Positions 8,206 to 19,960 are shown, counted from the first letter of the stretch. The stretch: DNA of 64,000 bases from Nocardia amikacinitolerans NBRC 108937 (GCF_001612615.1 NZ_BDAU01000001.1:186001-250000), one strand, 5' to 3'. Numbers and translations: made by a program. The notes: generated by a model not told the origin, from the letters alone.

Positions 8206-9297
8206 TTAGCGACCGGCCGAACGGAACAGCGACCGGTTGCCGAACAGCGAGCTGTCGAAGCTTGGCCCTTCGTCCGGCTCGCGGTGGTATCGCTCGATGC
8301 GCTCGACCTCGTTGCGGGAACCGAAGATCAACGGCACCCGCTGGTGCACGTCGTCGGGGGTCACCTGGAGCACCCGCTCCACGCCGGTGGTCGCCGCGCC
8401 GCCGGCCTGCTCGACGATGAACGCGATCGGACTCGCCCCGTACAGCAAGGCGACCCGCCCTGGCCGTGCGGGCGGGCGGGTGTCGTGCGGGTACAGGTAG
8501 ACCCCGCCGCGAGTGAGGATGTGAAAGGTGTCGGCCACCAGCGAGGCCACCCAGCGCATGTTGAAGTCGCGCCCGCGCGGCCCGTCGACCCCGTCCAGGC
8601 ATTCGTGCACGTAGCGTCGCACGGGGCGTTCCCAGAACCGCTCGTTCGCGGCGTTGATGGCGAAACCCGCGGTGTCCTCGGGGATTCGCATGCGCGGGTG
8701 GGTGAGCACGAACGCGCCGATCTCGCGGTCCAGGGTGAACCCGTCCACGCCGCGGCCGGTGGTCAGCACCAGCATGGTGGCGGGACCGTAGAGCGTGAAG
8801 CCCGCGCACACCTGCTCGGCGCCGGCTTGGAGGAAGTCCGCCGCCGTCGGCTCGCCGCCTTGCCGCCCCCACACCCGCTCCGGCGCGCGCAGCACGCTGA
8901 AGATCGTGCCGACGGGCAGGTTCACGTCGATATTGCTGGAACCGTCCAGCGGATCGAACGCCAGCAGGTACTTCCCGCGCCGGTGCGTGTCCGGCACCGG
9001 ATGGATCTGCGGCATCTGCTCGGAGAGCAGCGCCGAAAGATGGCCGGTCCATTGGGTTTCCGCGACCATGATGTCGTTGGTGATGGCATCGAGCTTGCGG
9101 TGCACGGTGGGCGGGAGGTTGTCCGGTTCGGAGGCGCCGAGCGACCCCACGATCGCGCCACGGGTCACCTGGTTGGCGATGATCTTCGTCGCGGTCGCGA
9201 CCACGTTCACCAGGGCGGAGAACTCACCGGACGAACCGGGGTGCCGGTGTTCCTCCTCGATCGTGTAGCGGGTGAGGGTCTTCAGTCCTTCTGGCAT
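8206..9297 (-). CDS. cbbF: Class I fructose-1,6-bisphosphatase
   Basis: A 363-residue class I FBPase with the metal-binding motif DPLDGSSNIDVN and the sugar-phosphate segment near DNFNMRW/YLYPHD. It hydrolyses fructose 1,6-bisphosphate, and often sedoheptulose 1,7-bisphosphate in autotrophs, in the regenerative part of the Calvin cycle. Gluconeogenesis in this lineage normally uses the class II enzyme GlpX, so a class I copy inside the cbb operon points to a dedicated Calvin-cycle role. It lies 14 nt after cbbX and 13 nt before cbbP. Confidence 0.94.
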   Translation of the reverse strand: MPEGLKTLTRYTIEEEHRHPGSSGEFSALVNVVATATKIIANQVTRGAIVGSLGASEPDNLPPTVHRKLDAITNDIMVAETQWTGHLSALLSEQMPQIHPVPDTHRRGKYLLAFDPLDGSSNIDVNLPVGTIFSVLRAPERVWGRQGGEPTAADFLQAGAEQVCAGFTLYGPATMLVLTTGRGVDGFTLDREIGAFVLTHPRMRIPEDTAGFAINAANERFWERPVRRYVHECLDGVDGPRGRDFNMRWVASLVADTFHILTRGGVYLYPHDTRPPARPGRVALLYGASPIAFIVEQAGGAATTGVERVLQVTPDDVHQRVPLIFGSRNEVERIERYHREPDEGPSFDSSLFGNRSLFRSAGR

Positions 9298-9311
9298 CGC
9301 GTCTCAATCGG

Positions 9312-10367
9312 TCATGCGGGGGCCCTCGCGGTCGGCCCGTCCGGCTGCTCGGTGGTGCTCGACGCGCGGCGCTCCGCTGCCCCGTCGCGCGCACCGCTGT
9401 CGGTGAACACGCTGCTGCCGTAGACATCCCGGTCGGTCAGCGTGATCAGATCGTTCCTCGTCAGCGGTCGCCGCAGCTCCACAAGGCGCTTGGCCTGGCG
9501 CAGCCGGCACCGGTCCAGCGCGTTGCGCACGCTGCGTGCGTTCGAGAAGCGCGGGCGGGGCATCCGCAGCTCCAGATACTCCGCGAACGCCGCCGCGGCA
9601 GCCGGATCGAAACGGAAGTTCTCCCGCGCCACCATCAGCTCGGCGATGGCCACCAGCTCGGCGTGGGTGTAGTCGACGAACTCGAGGTGATGCGCGACCC
9701 GCGACGACAGACCCGGATTGGCGGAGAAGAACCGCTCCATCCGATCCGGATAGCCCGCGAAGATCACCACCAGGCTGCCGCGTTCGCTCTCCATCTCCTG
9801 GAGCAGGATCTCGATGACCTCCTGCCCGTAGTCGCGCTCGTTCTCCGGCCGGAACAGGTAGTAGGCCTCGTCGATGAACAGCACTCCGCCCGCCGCCTTG
9901 GCCAGCGCCTCCTTGGTCTTGGGCGCGGTGTGCCCGATGAACTGACCCACCAGATCGTCGCGGGTCACGGTGTGCACCTTGGGCTTTCGAATGTAGCCGA
10001 GCGCATGCAGCATCTCGGCCATGCGCAGCGCCACCGTCGTCTTGCCGGTGCCGGGGCCGCCGGTGAAGCTCATGTGCATGGTGGGCCGCGAGGCGTCCAG
10101 ACCGAACCGCTGCCGCGCCCGGTCGATCAGCAGCAGCGCGGCGATCTCGCGCACCCGCAACTTCACATTGGCCAGGCCGACCAGTTCGGCGTCCAGCCTG
10201 CTCAGCGTGCCCTCGACATCGTTGCCCGCGATATCGGTCGACAGATCCAGCGTCGCGTCCGGCCCGAGGACGGGCGCCTCCGGCTCGGGCACGGACGCGA
10301 CCGGCCGGGGGTCGTCGACACCCGGCCGGTGCAGGCGGAAACCGGAGCCGTTCCGATCAGCCGGCAT
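9312..10367 (-). CDS. cbbX: CbbX, AAA+ red-type RuBisCO activase
   Basis: A 351-residue AAA+ ATPase. Walker A GGPGTGKT is near residues 103-110, the pore loop [11 protein letters not shown] near 141-151 and Walker [10 protein letters not shown] near 162-170. CbbX removes inhibitory sugar phosphates from red-type form I RuBisCO by pulling on the large-subunit C-terminus. The start overlaps the end of cbbS by 11 nt. About 45 residues precede the conserved domain, longer than in proteobacterial CbbX, and a charged low-complexity tail follows. Its presence shows that the RuBisCO here is a red-type enzyme. Confidence 0.94.
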   Translation of the reverse strand: MPADRNGSGFRLHRPGVDDPRPVASVPEPEAPVLGPDATLDLSTDIAGNDVEGTLSRLDAELVGLANVKLRVREIAALLLIDRARQRFGLDASRPTMHMSFTGGPGTGKTTVALRMAEMLHALGYIRKPKVHTVTRDDLVGQFIGHTAPKTKEALAKAAGGVLFIDEAYYLFRPENERDYGQEVIEILLQEMESERGSLVVIFAGYPDRMERFFSANPGLSSRVAHHLEFVDYTHAELVAIAELMVARENFRFDPAAAAAFAEYLELRMPRPRFSNARSVRNALDRCRLRQAKRLVELRRPLTRNDLITLTDRDVYGSSVFTDSGARDGAAERRASSTTEQPDGPTARAPA

Positions 10368-10779
10368 ACCGCTGTCCCCGTGGGCGATCGGCGGCGTAGG
10401 CGTGCAGGCCGTAGGTCTGCACGCGGTCGGGACCCTCGGTGCGGGTCAGGGTGAAGCCCGGCTCGTCCGCCGGACGCTGCACCAGGAAGCTCAGCGCCGT
10501 GGTCTGCTTGGTGTAGCTCGCGTTGTAGGCGAGCACCCGAATGTAGTGCCGAGGGAAGGTCGCCCGGCACGCGTCGATCTCGGCGAGCACGCCGTCGGGC
10601 TCGTCGAGATCGAACAGCGGCAGACCCCACATCTCCCAGTACGCGTTGCGCGGGTGCGAGTCGTCGGTGTACTCGATCGACACCGGCCACCCGTTGAGCA
10701 GCGCGTAGCGCACTTGGGCCGCGATCTCGGCGTCGGTGAAATCGGGCAGATACGAGAAGGTTCCGTGACGCAGATACAT
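10357..10779 (-). CDS. cbbS: RuBisCO small subunit, red-type form I
   Basis: A 140-residue small subunit with the conserved [11 protein letters not shown] opening, [27 protein letters not shown] core and the C-terminal beta-hairpin extension (residues past about 110) that distinguishes red-type from green-type small subunits. The ATG at 10779 has GAAAGG 7 nt upstream; the further upstream start would be a TTG with no ribosome-binding site. It lies 11 nt after cbbL and overlaps cbbX, so the three are likely co-translated and assemble as L8S8. Confidence 0.94.
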   Translation of the reverse strand: MYLRHGTFSYLPDFTDAEIAAQVRYALLNGWPVSIEYTDDSHPRNAYWEMWGLPLFDLDEPDGVLAEIDACRATFPRHYIRVLAYNASYTKQTTALSFLVQRPADEPGFTLTRTEGPDRVQTYGLHAYAADRPRGQRYAG

Positions 10780-10790
10780 GCGAACGCCTT

Positions 10791-13241
<2,451 letters not shown>

Positions 13242-13254
13242 CCGGACAGCCGGT

Positions 13255-14196
13255 TCACCACGATTCGATCAGCGGGACATCGTGTTCCTGCCGCCGCCAT
13301 TCCTCGCCGATGCGACCGAGTCGATCCTGCGCGGCGATGCCGCGCAGTCCCGCGATCTTGTCGTCGCGGATCTCCAGGACTACGACGCCGAGGACGCGGT
13401 CGTCGAGCGTGGCGAGCATGGCCGGGCAGCCGTTGACCACGGCGGCATGGATCGAGGGCGAGCCACCGGCGAGTCTGCGTTTGGCCGGAGTCGGTTTGAA
13501 GCCGGCTCGCATCGCGGCGGCGATCCGCTCCGGGGTCGAGTACTGGATCAGCTTCCCGGCGAGCCCGAGCCCGGCGCCGTCGGAGATGCCGGTCGCGTCG
13601 TCGGTCAGCAGCGCGACCAGCCGTTCGGTCCTACCCGAGGAAGCGGCATCGACGAACGCCTCGACGATTCGGCGCGCGGAGGCACGGTCGATGTCGGTTC
13701 CGTTGCGGGCGGCGGCGATTCGACGCCGGGCTCGGTGGGCGTGTTGCTGACTCCCCGACTCGGTGATGCCGAGAATCTCGGCTATCTCGCCGTGGCTGTA
13801 CGCGAAGGCCTCGCGCAGCACGTAGACGGCCCGTTCGACCGGCGACAGACGCTCCATGAGCGTCAGCACCGCCAGGGTCACCGATTCGCGCTGCTCGACG
13901 GTGTCGGCCGGGCCGAGCATCGGGTCGCCGTCGAGGAGCGGTTCGGGCATCCAGGTGCCGACCGCGCGTTCGCGCCGCACCTTCGCCGAACGGAGGCGGT
14001 CGAGCGCCAGGTTGGTGACGATCTTGGTCAGCCACGCCTCCGGCACCTCGACGTACTCCCGGTCGGCGGCCTGCCACCGCAGGAACGCGTCCTGCACCGT
14101 GTCCTCGGCATCGGCGGCCGAGCCGAGCAGACGGTAGGCGAGCGAGGCCAGCCGATTCCGGCTGGCCTCGAAACGCGCAACGGTGGCAGTGTCCAT
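13255..14196 (-). CDS. ECF sigma factor with SnoaL-like C-terminal domain (ECF41/ECF56 type)
   Basis: A 313-residue extracytoplasmic-function sigma factor. Region 2 (LASLAYRLLGSAADAEDTVQDAFLRW) and region 4 (FAYSHGEIAEILGITESGSQQ) are joined by a linker with WMPEPL, the ECF41-type signature, and a SnoaL-like domain of about 110 residues follows. That tail replaces an anti-sigma factor and modulates activity. Unlike the second copy at 40.8 kb, it lacks the C-terminal NPDKL-like motif. It starts 10 nt after the oxidoreductase gene, so the two form an operon. Confidence 0.85.
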   Translation of the reverse strand: MDTATVARFEASRNRLASLAYRLLGSAADAEDTVQDAFLRWQAADREYVEVPEAWLTKIVTNLALDRLRSAKVRRERAVGTWMPEPLLDGDPMLGPADTVEQRESVTLAVLTLMERLSPVERAVYVLREAFAYSHGEIAEILGITESGSQQHAHRARRRIAAARNGTDIDRASARRIVEAFVDAASSGRTERLVALLTDDATGISDGAGLGLAGKLIQYSTPERIAAAMRAGFKPTPAKRRLAGGSPSIHAAVVNGCPAMLATLDDRVLGVVVLEIRDDKIAGLRGIAAQDRLGRIGEEWRRQEHDVPLIESW

Positions 14197-14206
14197 GAAT
14201 CCGACT

Positions 14207-15397
14207 CTAGGCGGCGACCACATCGAACGAGGGCTCTCGGGTGGTGGCCAAGCGGTACCGGTGCCCCGGCCTTCCGAAGGTCGGGTGACTCAGTGTCCAG
14301 GCGGCGGTGGTGAGGATCGCCGACTTGACGCGCGCCGCCGTCCGGCCACACAGCGCCCCCGATTTCGCCCGCGCGTCACCGTCGACCAGCTGGAAGATCG
14401 CGTCCTTGCGACCGAGGCTGATGTGGTTGCCGACGTACGCCAGCGAGGTCGCCTTGATCTTGCGCCCGGTCCGGTCGCCGATGATCGCGGCCGTCGCCTG
14501 CTGGCTGGTGAATCCCGCCGAAGCGCACGACATCGGCAACGGCAGTCCGTTCTCGCCGATGACAAAGACGCTGTCACCGGCGACATAGACATCCGGGTGC
14601 GAGACCGACCGCATCTGCCGGTCGACGGTGATCTGGCCGTTGGGCTGCACAGCGAGGCCGCTGGCGGCGGCGATCGGGTGGACGGCGAAGCCCGCGGCCC
14701 ACACCGTCGCGTCGGCGGCGAAAACGGTGCCATCGGCCGAGATCGCCGCACTCGCCTCGACGCGCTCGACAGCGGTGTGCTCGTGGACCGTGATACCGAA
14801 CCGATCGAAGGCACGCAGCAGATGGCGACGGGCCTTCGGACCCAGCCAGCCGCCCAGCTCGCCGCGGGTGACGAGGCCGACCCGAAGACCGGGACGGGAT
14901 TCGGCGATCTCGGTGGCGGCTTCGATCGCGGTCAGATTGCCGCCGACCACCAGCACGTGCCCGCCCTCGCCCAGCTCATCCAGGCGTGCGCGCAGGCGCA
15001 GCGCGGCCGGCCGCGTGGCCACATGGAAGGCGTACTCGTCGACGCCGGGAACACCGTGGTCGGCAGCGGTGCTGCCGAGCGTGTAGAGGAGGGTGTCGTA
15101 TCCGAGGCGGTCGATACCCGCACCATCGGAGACCGTGACAGTCCGATGCTCGACGTCGACGTCGGTCACCCGCGCCACCCGCAGCCGGATGCCGGTGCCC
15201 GCGAACACCTCCGCCAGCGGCCGATGACGCAGCTCCTGACCGGCGGCGAGCTGATGGTTGCGCAGCCGCTCGACGAAATCGGGTTCGGCGTTGACCACGG
15301 TGATCTCGAAGTCGTCGGAGTGCAGTTGACGGGCCAGGTATCCGGCGGAGAAGGCTCCGGCGTATCCGGCCCCGAGAACGACAATGCGGTGCTTCAT
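14207..15397 (-). CDS. FAD-dependent pyridine nucleotide oxidoreductase (NDH-2-like), paralogue 1
   Basis: A 396-residue two-Rossmann flavoprotein. The FAD site GAGYAG is near residue 9 and the second FAD motif VYVAGDS appears late. The usual NAD(P)H-binding GGGxTG is altered to GGNLTA, so substrate use may differ from a normal NADH dehydrogenase. Lacking an obvious membrane anchor, it may be cytosolic or peripheral. It is the first gene of an operon with the ECF sigma factor; oxidoreductases are classic partners of ECF41 factors. A same-length paralogue (396 residues) lies at 56810-58000 with an intact GGGPVG motif. Confidence 0.83.
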   Translation of the reverse strand: MKHRIVVLGAGYAGAFSAGYLARQLHSDDFEITVVNAEPDFVERLRNHQLAAGQELRHRPLAEVFAGTGIRLRVARVTDVDVEHRTVTVSDGAGIDRLGYDTLLYTLGSTAADHGVPGVDEYAFHVATRPAALRLRARLDELGEGGHVLVVGGNLTAIEAATEIAESRPGLRVGLVTRGELGGWLGPKARRHLLRAFDRFGITVHEHTAVERVEASAAISADGTVFAADATVWAAGFAVHPIAAASGLAVQPNGQITVDRQMRSVSHPDVYVAGDSVFVIGENGLPLPMSCASAGFTSQQATAAIIGDRTGRKIKATSLAYVGNHISLGRKDAIFQLVDGDARAKSGALCGRTAARVKSAILTTAAWTLSHPTFGRPGHRYRLATTREPSFDVVAA

Positions 15398-15429
15398 GGT
15401 TCGCTCCTGTCTGGTTCGCGTGTTCTCTG

Positions 15430-15456
15430 AACGAGACAGCCGCCGAATTCCTGACA
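15430..15456 (-). promoter_or_regulatory. ECF41-like promoter of oxidoreductase-sigma operon
   Basis: Read on the minus strand: TGTCAGG (15456-15450), 16 nt, CGTT (15433-15430), close to the described ECF41 consensus TGTCACA-N16-CGTC. The predicted start lies about 25 nt before the ATG at 15397, which has an AGGAG site. This suggests autoregulation by the operon's own sigma factor. Confidence 0.5.
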
Positions 15457-15488
15457 GCAGCGAACGGTGACGTGGATCACCCGTTGCT

Positions 15489-16850
15489 TTACAGCTGACC
15501 GTGCTGGGAGTCGAAGGTGGCGGTGCGGCCGCCGAGGAGGATTTGCGCGCCGGGTTGCAGGATCACCGGGTGGCCGGGGAGAGCGCGGGTCCAGTCTTGG
15601 TGACCCGGTTGGCGGATGTGGGTGCCGTTGGCCGAGCCGCTGTCGACGACGGTGACATCCCAATCCTTCAGACGGATCTCGGCGTGGGTGCGGGACATGC
15701 CGCCGGAAGCGTCGTCCACGCGGATCGGCCGGGCGCCGCGCCGCGCCGCCTCCGAATGGTCGGGTTCGCGGCCGAGTACGCAGTCGGCGTCGAGGATGTA
15801 GGAGGTGCCGTCGTCGAGCAGCAGCAGGCCGAGCGGCGGGCGCTCGCCGTCGGTGAGGACGCAGGTGAGCTGGTCCATGCGGATGCCGCAGACCGCGCAG
15901 AACGACACCCGCGGATCGTTGTGGTGCTGACGCGCGCACTTGTAGCCCTTGACGATCGCCCGCCGCGGGCCCGCACCACCCGGCACCGCCGGTTCGGACG
16001 CGCGGCCCGGCCCGGATGCCGCACGTTCACTGTCGATCGGGCGCGAGGGAGGACGGCCGGGCGTGTGCTCCGGTCCGGTGTCGCGCCGCGAACTCGCGCG
16101 TCCGTATCCACCGTCGACAGGTTCGGACGCTCGTCGATCCGGTTCCGGGCTGAACGGCCGCGGAACCGCGGTCTCGTCGTCGACCGGCGCGCTCGGCGCC
16201 AACGTCTCCTGGAGGTCGATCTCCGCGGTCGGCTGCGCGGCAACCGGACGATTCCCGGTCTGCCGTCGGTCGTGCCCGCCTCGCGCCGCAGGCGTATCAC
16301 CCTTCACCACGGCCACTTTCGGCACCGGCCGCCCGTACCAGAGCACCGCGCCCGACCCGGGAACGGCACCGTCTGCCAACGTGCACACGCCGCGAATCCC
16401 CGGCAGCTCGAACTCCTGATCCGCCTCGTCCACGAACAGCCCGGCGCCGATCGCGGGTGCCGGGATCACCACCCGGTCCACGGTGAAACCGGCGTCGCTG
16501 CCGCGCAGTACCTCGGAGCGGTCCGCACCGGCCAGCACCGCGCTGACCCGGCCGTGCAGGAACACCGCGAGTCCGCCAGCGGACGGTGTGAGCACACCGA
16601 ACTCGACGGCGTCCTCGTCGTCGAGACCCATCAGCCAGGTCGTGGCAAGCCGTGCGAACATGCGCCCGGTGCGCTTCTGTTCCTTGGCCGCCGCCTCGTC
16701 CACCAGGTCGCGCAGCGCGAGCAGGGCGGCGCCCGCGGCGGTGTCCTCGGTCGCCGTCTCGTCGTCCCGGTTGGCCACCACGAGGACCACCCCGCCGTGG
16801 CACGCCACCAGGTGCGTGCCCGGCAGCACCTCGACCCGCGGATCCGTCAC
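15489..16850 (-). CDS. Zinc-ribbon and FHA-domain protein
   Basis: A 453-residue protein in three parts: an N-terminal globular domain (about 1-190), a disordered Pro/Arg/Glu-rich linker (about 190-295), then a zinc-ribbon-like stretch with Cys-x3-His spacing and CAVCG, followed by a C-terminal FHA domain. The FHA phosphothreonine-binding residues are visible as LGREP, SRTHAE and SANGT. It probably reads Ser/Thr kinase phosphorylation. The GTG start has GGAGGAC upstream. It is the last gene of a unit with a membrane protein and a flavoprotein. The function of the set is unknown to me. Confidence 0.8.
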   Translation of the reverse strand: MTDPRVEVLPGTHLVACHGGVVLVVANRDDETATEDTAAGAALLALRDLVDEAAAKEQKRTGRMFARLATTWLMGLDDEDAVEFGVLTPSAGGLAVFLHGRVSAVLAGADRSEVLRGSDAGFTVDRVVIPAPAIGAGLFVDEADQEFELPGIRGVCTLADGAVPGSGAVLWYGRPVPKVAVVKGDTPAARGGHDRRQTGNRPVAAQPTAEIDLQETLAPSAPVDDETAVPRPFSPEPDRRASEPVDGGYGRASSRRDTGPEHTPGRPPSRPIDSERAASGPGRASEPAVPGGAGPRRAIVKGYKCARQHHNDPRVSFCAVCGIRMDQLTCVLTDGERPPLGLLLLDDGTSYILDADCVLGREPDHSEAARRGARPIRVDDASGGMSRTHAEIRLKDWDVTVVDSGSANGTHIRQPGHQDWTRALPGHPVILQPGAQILLGGRTATFDSQHGQL

Positions 16851-16902
16851 CGCCGTCCTCCTTCGCGGCGCCCGCCCCGGCGCGGACGGCGCACCGCCCC
16901 GC

Positions 16903-17346
16903 TCACAGGAACCTGCCTCCGTTGTACCGCCAGCGGTGGAAGAACAGCCGGATCGGCCCGTTCACGAAGAGCCAGAACACGATCCAGGTGACCACGAAGT
17001 GGATCAGGAACGCCGCCGCCGAGGGCCGCAGCTGCTCGGGCAGCACGATGGTGGTGGTACGCAGCAGCAGCCACATCAGCAGCCCCTCGTTCACCATCGT
17101 CAGCAAACCGAACAGCGTCGGCCAGTCCTTCTCCCATCGGAATTGCTGCAGAAAGTGGTACAGCAGCTCCCAGAGCACGCCGACCAGAATCACCGCGAGC
17201 AGCACCGACAGCGTCACCCGATAGGACTGGCCGAGCGAGAGCGAACCCGTCGGCAGCAGCGGCGTGATGAACAACGCGACCAGCAGACCGAGCGCGCCGA
17301 GCACGAGAACACGGGTCTGGATTCGCCCGTTCAGAGTGGGAGTCAT
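16903..17346 (-). CDS. Four-helix membrane protein of unknown function
   Basis: A 147-residue protein with hydrophobic helices at roughly 12-33, 42-67, 82-101 and 110-132 and a basic C-terminus rich in Trp/Arg (FFHRWRYNGG). I do not recognise a family. It starts 3 nt after the stop of the flavoprotein gene and ends 52 nt before the FHA gene, so it very likely works with them, perhaps as a membrane dock. Confidence 0.75.
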   Translation of the reverse strand: MTPTLNGRIQTRVLVLGALGLLVALFITPLLPTGSLSLGQSYRVTLSVLLAVILVGVLWELLYHFLQQFRWEKDWPTLFGLLTMVNEGLLMWLLLRTTTIVLPEQLRPSAAAFLIHFVVTWIVFWLFVNGPIRLFFHRWRYNGGRFL

Positions 17347-17349
17347 CGC

Positions 17350-18891
17350 TCAGATCTTCTTGTCGTTGACCCACAGCCACCACTGCCGCGCCGAGCGCAG
17401 CGGGCCAAGGCGTCGGCAGAAGCCGAGCGCGGCGAGGTCGTCGGCCATTTCCAATGCGGCGTACTGGAGCCCGAGGAACGAGTCGACGCCCGCGTAGTAG
17501 CCGCCGAGCGTCGCGCTGCCCGCGGCGTACATGCGTCCCGTGCCGCTGCGGGTGCCGATCAGTTCGAAGGTGCGGTCCACGTCGAGCCGGCCGACCGGGT
17601 TGCGTCCCGCGCCGGTGTGGTCGAGCAGATCGGCAAGCAACCGGTGTTCGCGGATGTCGGCCTCGAGGCCGGTGCAGTCGATGATGTAGTCGGCGTGCGT
17701 GTCGAACGGTTGGGTGGGCGGCGGAAAAGGCAACGGCGCCTGCGGATCCGGATCGATGGTCGTCACCACACCGGGCCTGCCGTCGGCGGGACGCAGGTCA
17801 CGTGCGGTGCCCGCCATCACCTGGTACCAGCCCTGGGCGCGGCCGCGCTTCAACTGCTCCTGCCAGCTCTTGCGCACCGGAGTGTTGGTGCCGCCGAGCG
17901 TCTTGTACAGCGCGGCGCGCTGCTCCCCCTCGAGCCCGCGCAGCTTCGCCTTCAACTGGCCGCCCCAGGCGCCCTTGGGCCAGTTGAAGCCTTGATAGGC
18001 CCAGCCATCGGAGCCTTTGCGGCGCATGAACACACTCGGTCCGTGCGGACCGGCGACGTACGTGCGAAACAGATGCAGGATCTGGGTGTTGAGCCGATGC
18101 TTGTCGCGATCGTCGATCAAACGCTGCAACACCCGGCTCGCCACGATCCCCGCGCCGCGGATCATGACCGTCCCAGGTCTTCGCTGCAACGCCTGATAGA
18201 CATGTTCGTGCGGTTCGTACGCGTTCACGACGCGGGTGGGGTCGCGGAAGCGCTCGCGATAGGCCTGCAGGTCGGGCAGCAATCGCAGCCCCGGATAGCC
18301 GACGGCCACGTGGACGTAGCTGCTGCGGAAGACAATGCGCTTGGTCGGCGTCGCGCCGTCGGGTGGTGTCAGGATCGTGTAATAGCCGCCGCCGTGGCGC
18401 CGGCGCACCATCCGGACCTGCCCTTTGTAGAGCGAGCCCGCGTAGTCGACGCGGTGGTACTCACGCTCCATCGCGGCGAACGCCTGACCGGCGCGGGGCG
18501 TGTAGTAATTGGTGAGAATCGGCTCGGTGAGCACATTCCACAGCGGCGCCAGCGACTTGTCGGCAATCGCCTCGCGCACCGCGTACGACGGGAAGCCCCA
18601 GATGTTCTCGGGGGTGCTGCCGGAATCGCTGCGCAACCGCTCGCCGCGCGGAATCTGCGACACCCTTGTCAGATATTCGTAGCCGGACCACGGCACGTCC
18701 TGCGGGCCGAGCACCGCCATCGAACGCGCGGGCACTCCGTAGATCCGGAGCGTGTCGAAGGCGGCGAACGACCCGATTCCGCTGCCGATCGTCACGAACG
18801 GTATATCGATGACCGGTATCCCGGCCCTGTCGAGCATGTCGTCGGTCCATACGTCGGTGTCGACGAGGACCGGCGTGAGATCTCCCCGCAT
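17350..18891 (-). CDS. Two-Rossmann FAD/NAD(P)-binding protein
   Basis: A 513-residue protein with a dinucleotide-binding loop TIGSGIGSFAAFD near residue 37, a second GAGIVASRVLQRLI near the middle and a C-terminal FAD-type closing segment (RMYAAGSATLGGYYAGVDSF). The pattern resembles lysine/ornithine-monooxygenase-like flavoproteins, but no substrate can be assigned. Some 30 residues precede the first Rossmann loop. It is the first of three genes (flavoprotein, membrane protein, FHA protein) with 3- and 52-nt gaps. The ATG at 18891 has no clear ribosome-binding site. Confidence 0.75.
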   Translation of the reverse strand: MRGDLTPVLVDTDVWTDDMLDRAGIPVIDIPFVTIGSGIGSFAAFDTLRIYGVPARSMAVLGPQDVPWSGYEYLTRVSQIPRGERLRSDSGSTPENIWGFPSYAVREAIADKSLAPLWNVLTEPILTNYYTPRAGQAFAAMEREYHRVDYAGSLYKGQVRMVRRRHGGGYYTILTPPDGATPTKRIVFRSSYVHVAVGYPGLRLLPDLQAYRERFRDPTRVVNAYEPHEHVYQALQRRPGTVMIRGAGIVASRVLQRLIDDRDKHRLNTQILHLFRTYVAGPHGPSVFMRRKGSDGWAYQGFNWPKGAWGGQLKAKLRGLEGEQRAALYKTLGGTNTPVRKSWQEQLKRGRAQGWYQVMAGTARDLRPADGRPGVVTTIDPDPQAPLPFPPPTQPFDTHADYIIDCTGLEADIREHRLLADLLDHTGAGRNPVGRLDVDRTFELIGTRSGTGRMYAAGSATLGGYYAGVDSFLGLQYAALEMADDLAALGFCRRLGPLRSARQWWLWVNDKKI

Positions 18892-19027
18892 TCGCCGGAT
18901 AGTACCGGCTAATTCTTATGGGGCGCTTGTGATCACCTTGTACTCACGCGACCCGCGCGCGACGAAACGCGCACCGATCTGCGCCAACCTGCCACGCCAC
19001 CGACCGCAGCGGACGTACCATCCCTGC

Positions 19028-19438
19028 GTGGCCGACTCGACTCGTTCCACCCCGCTGCGGGTGCTGGTCTACAGCAACGACGCCGATACCCGGCGCCAGG
19101 TGATGCTGGCGCTGGGCAGAAACCCGCACCCCGAGCTACCCGAACTCGACTACCTCGAGGTGGCCACCGCGCCGGTGGTCATCGAGCGGATGGACGAGGG
19201 CGGCATCGATCTCGCCATCCTGGACGGGGAATCGACGCCCGCGGGCGGACTCGGCATCGCCAAGCAGCTCAAGGACGAAATCGACCAGTGCCCACCGATT
19301 CTGGTTCTCACCGGCAGGCCGGACGACGCCTGGCTGGCGACCTGGTCGCGGGCCGAAGCCGCCGTCGCGCACCCGATCGATCCGATCCGGCTGACCGAGG
19401 CCGTCGTCGCGCTGCTGCACGATCGCACCGCCGCCTGA
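19028..19438 (+). CDS. Receiver-like protein next to the nuo operon (Rv3143-like)
   Basis: A 136-residue protein with the fold of a CheY receiver: LRVLVYSNDADTRRQ at the start, LAILDGE at the phospho-acceptor strand (Asp) and PPILVLTGRPDDAW before the last helices. There is no output domain. A similar orphan receiver, Rv3143, precedes nuoA in Mycobacterium tuberculosis, which supports the identification. The GTG start follows a promoter-sized gap. It may link redox or energy signals to Complex I, but no mechanism is visible. Confidence 0.82.
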   Translation: MADSTRSTPLRVLVYSNDADTRRQVMLALGRNPHPELPELDYLEVATAPVVIERMDEGGIDLAILDGESTPAGGLGIAKQLKDEIDQCPPILVLTGRPDDAWLATWSRAEAAVAHPIDPIRLTEAVVALLHDRTAA

Positions 19439-19960
19439 TTCATAGCTAATCGTCATCATTGGACGGTCCGGTCGCGTCACGAAGTCGATCCGCGTTCGCC
19501 AGCGACCGATGAGCAATCGTCACGAATAGCTCTCCGCGCGCGCCGCAGCGCAATACCGGCCCGTACGACTGGGTGATCATCGTGGGCAACTCATCGGTAG
19601 CAAAGATACTCGGCAGTAGCTTCACGCCGTTGTCGCAGCCCGAACGACATGCCGGTTCGTCACGTGACGGACGGTGGCGATTACCCCACATCAGTCATAA
19701 ATCGCAGTTCCGAATTCGATCAAACATCCGGGAGCAAAGGAGTGGCGGCCAGTCCTATCGGTTGTAGGCTGTGCCGTAGCTCACATGGGCGCGAGCACGG
19801 GTATGAGACCCGCTGTGTCTGATCTCCCTGGCGCACGCCCCACCGAGCGAGGCCATGGGGCGAGTCTGGCCAAGGCGGACAACGACGTCAGCCCGCCTCG
19901 GAAGCTGCCACCAGCCGCCGTAGAGGAGCCCCCGGGGCTCGCAGGAGGGGAAGTGCAGTC
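19439..19960 (+). promoter_or_regulatory. Upstream region of nuo operon with structured leader
   Basis: This 520-bp space holds no gene I would call with confidence. It is AT-richer than its neighbours between 19440 and 19760, where the nuo promoter should lie, though I see no clear -35/-10 pair. Small hairpins occur at 19798-19812 (CGGGT/ACCCG) and around 19840-19865. An ORF of 53 codons (19803-19964) ends within the nuoA start codon. Confidence 0.5.

Noticed and set aside
19446..19691. 81-codon minus-strand frame upstream of nuoA
   Set aside because: No ribosome-binding site, no recognisable family, and it lies in the AT-richer promoter region.
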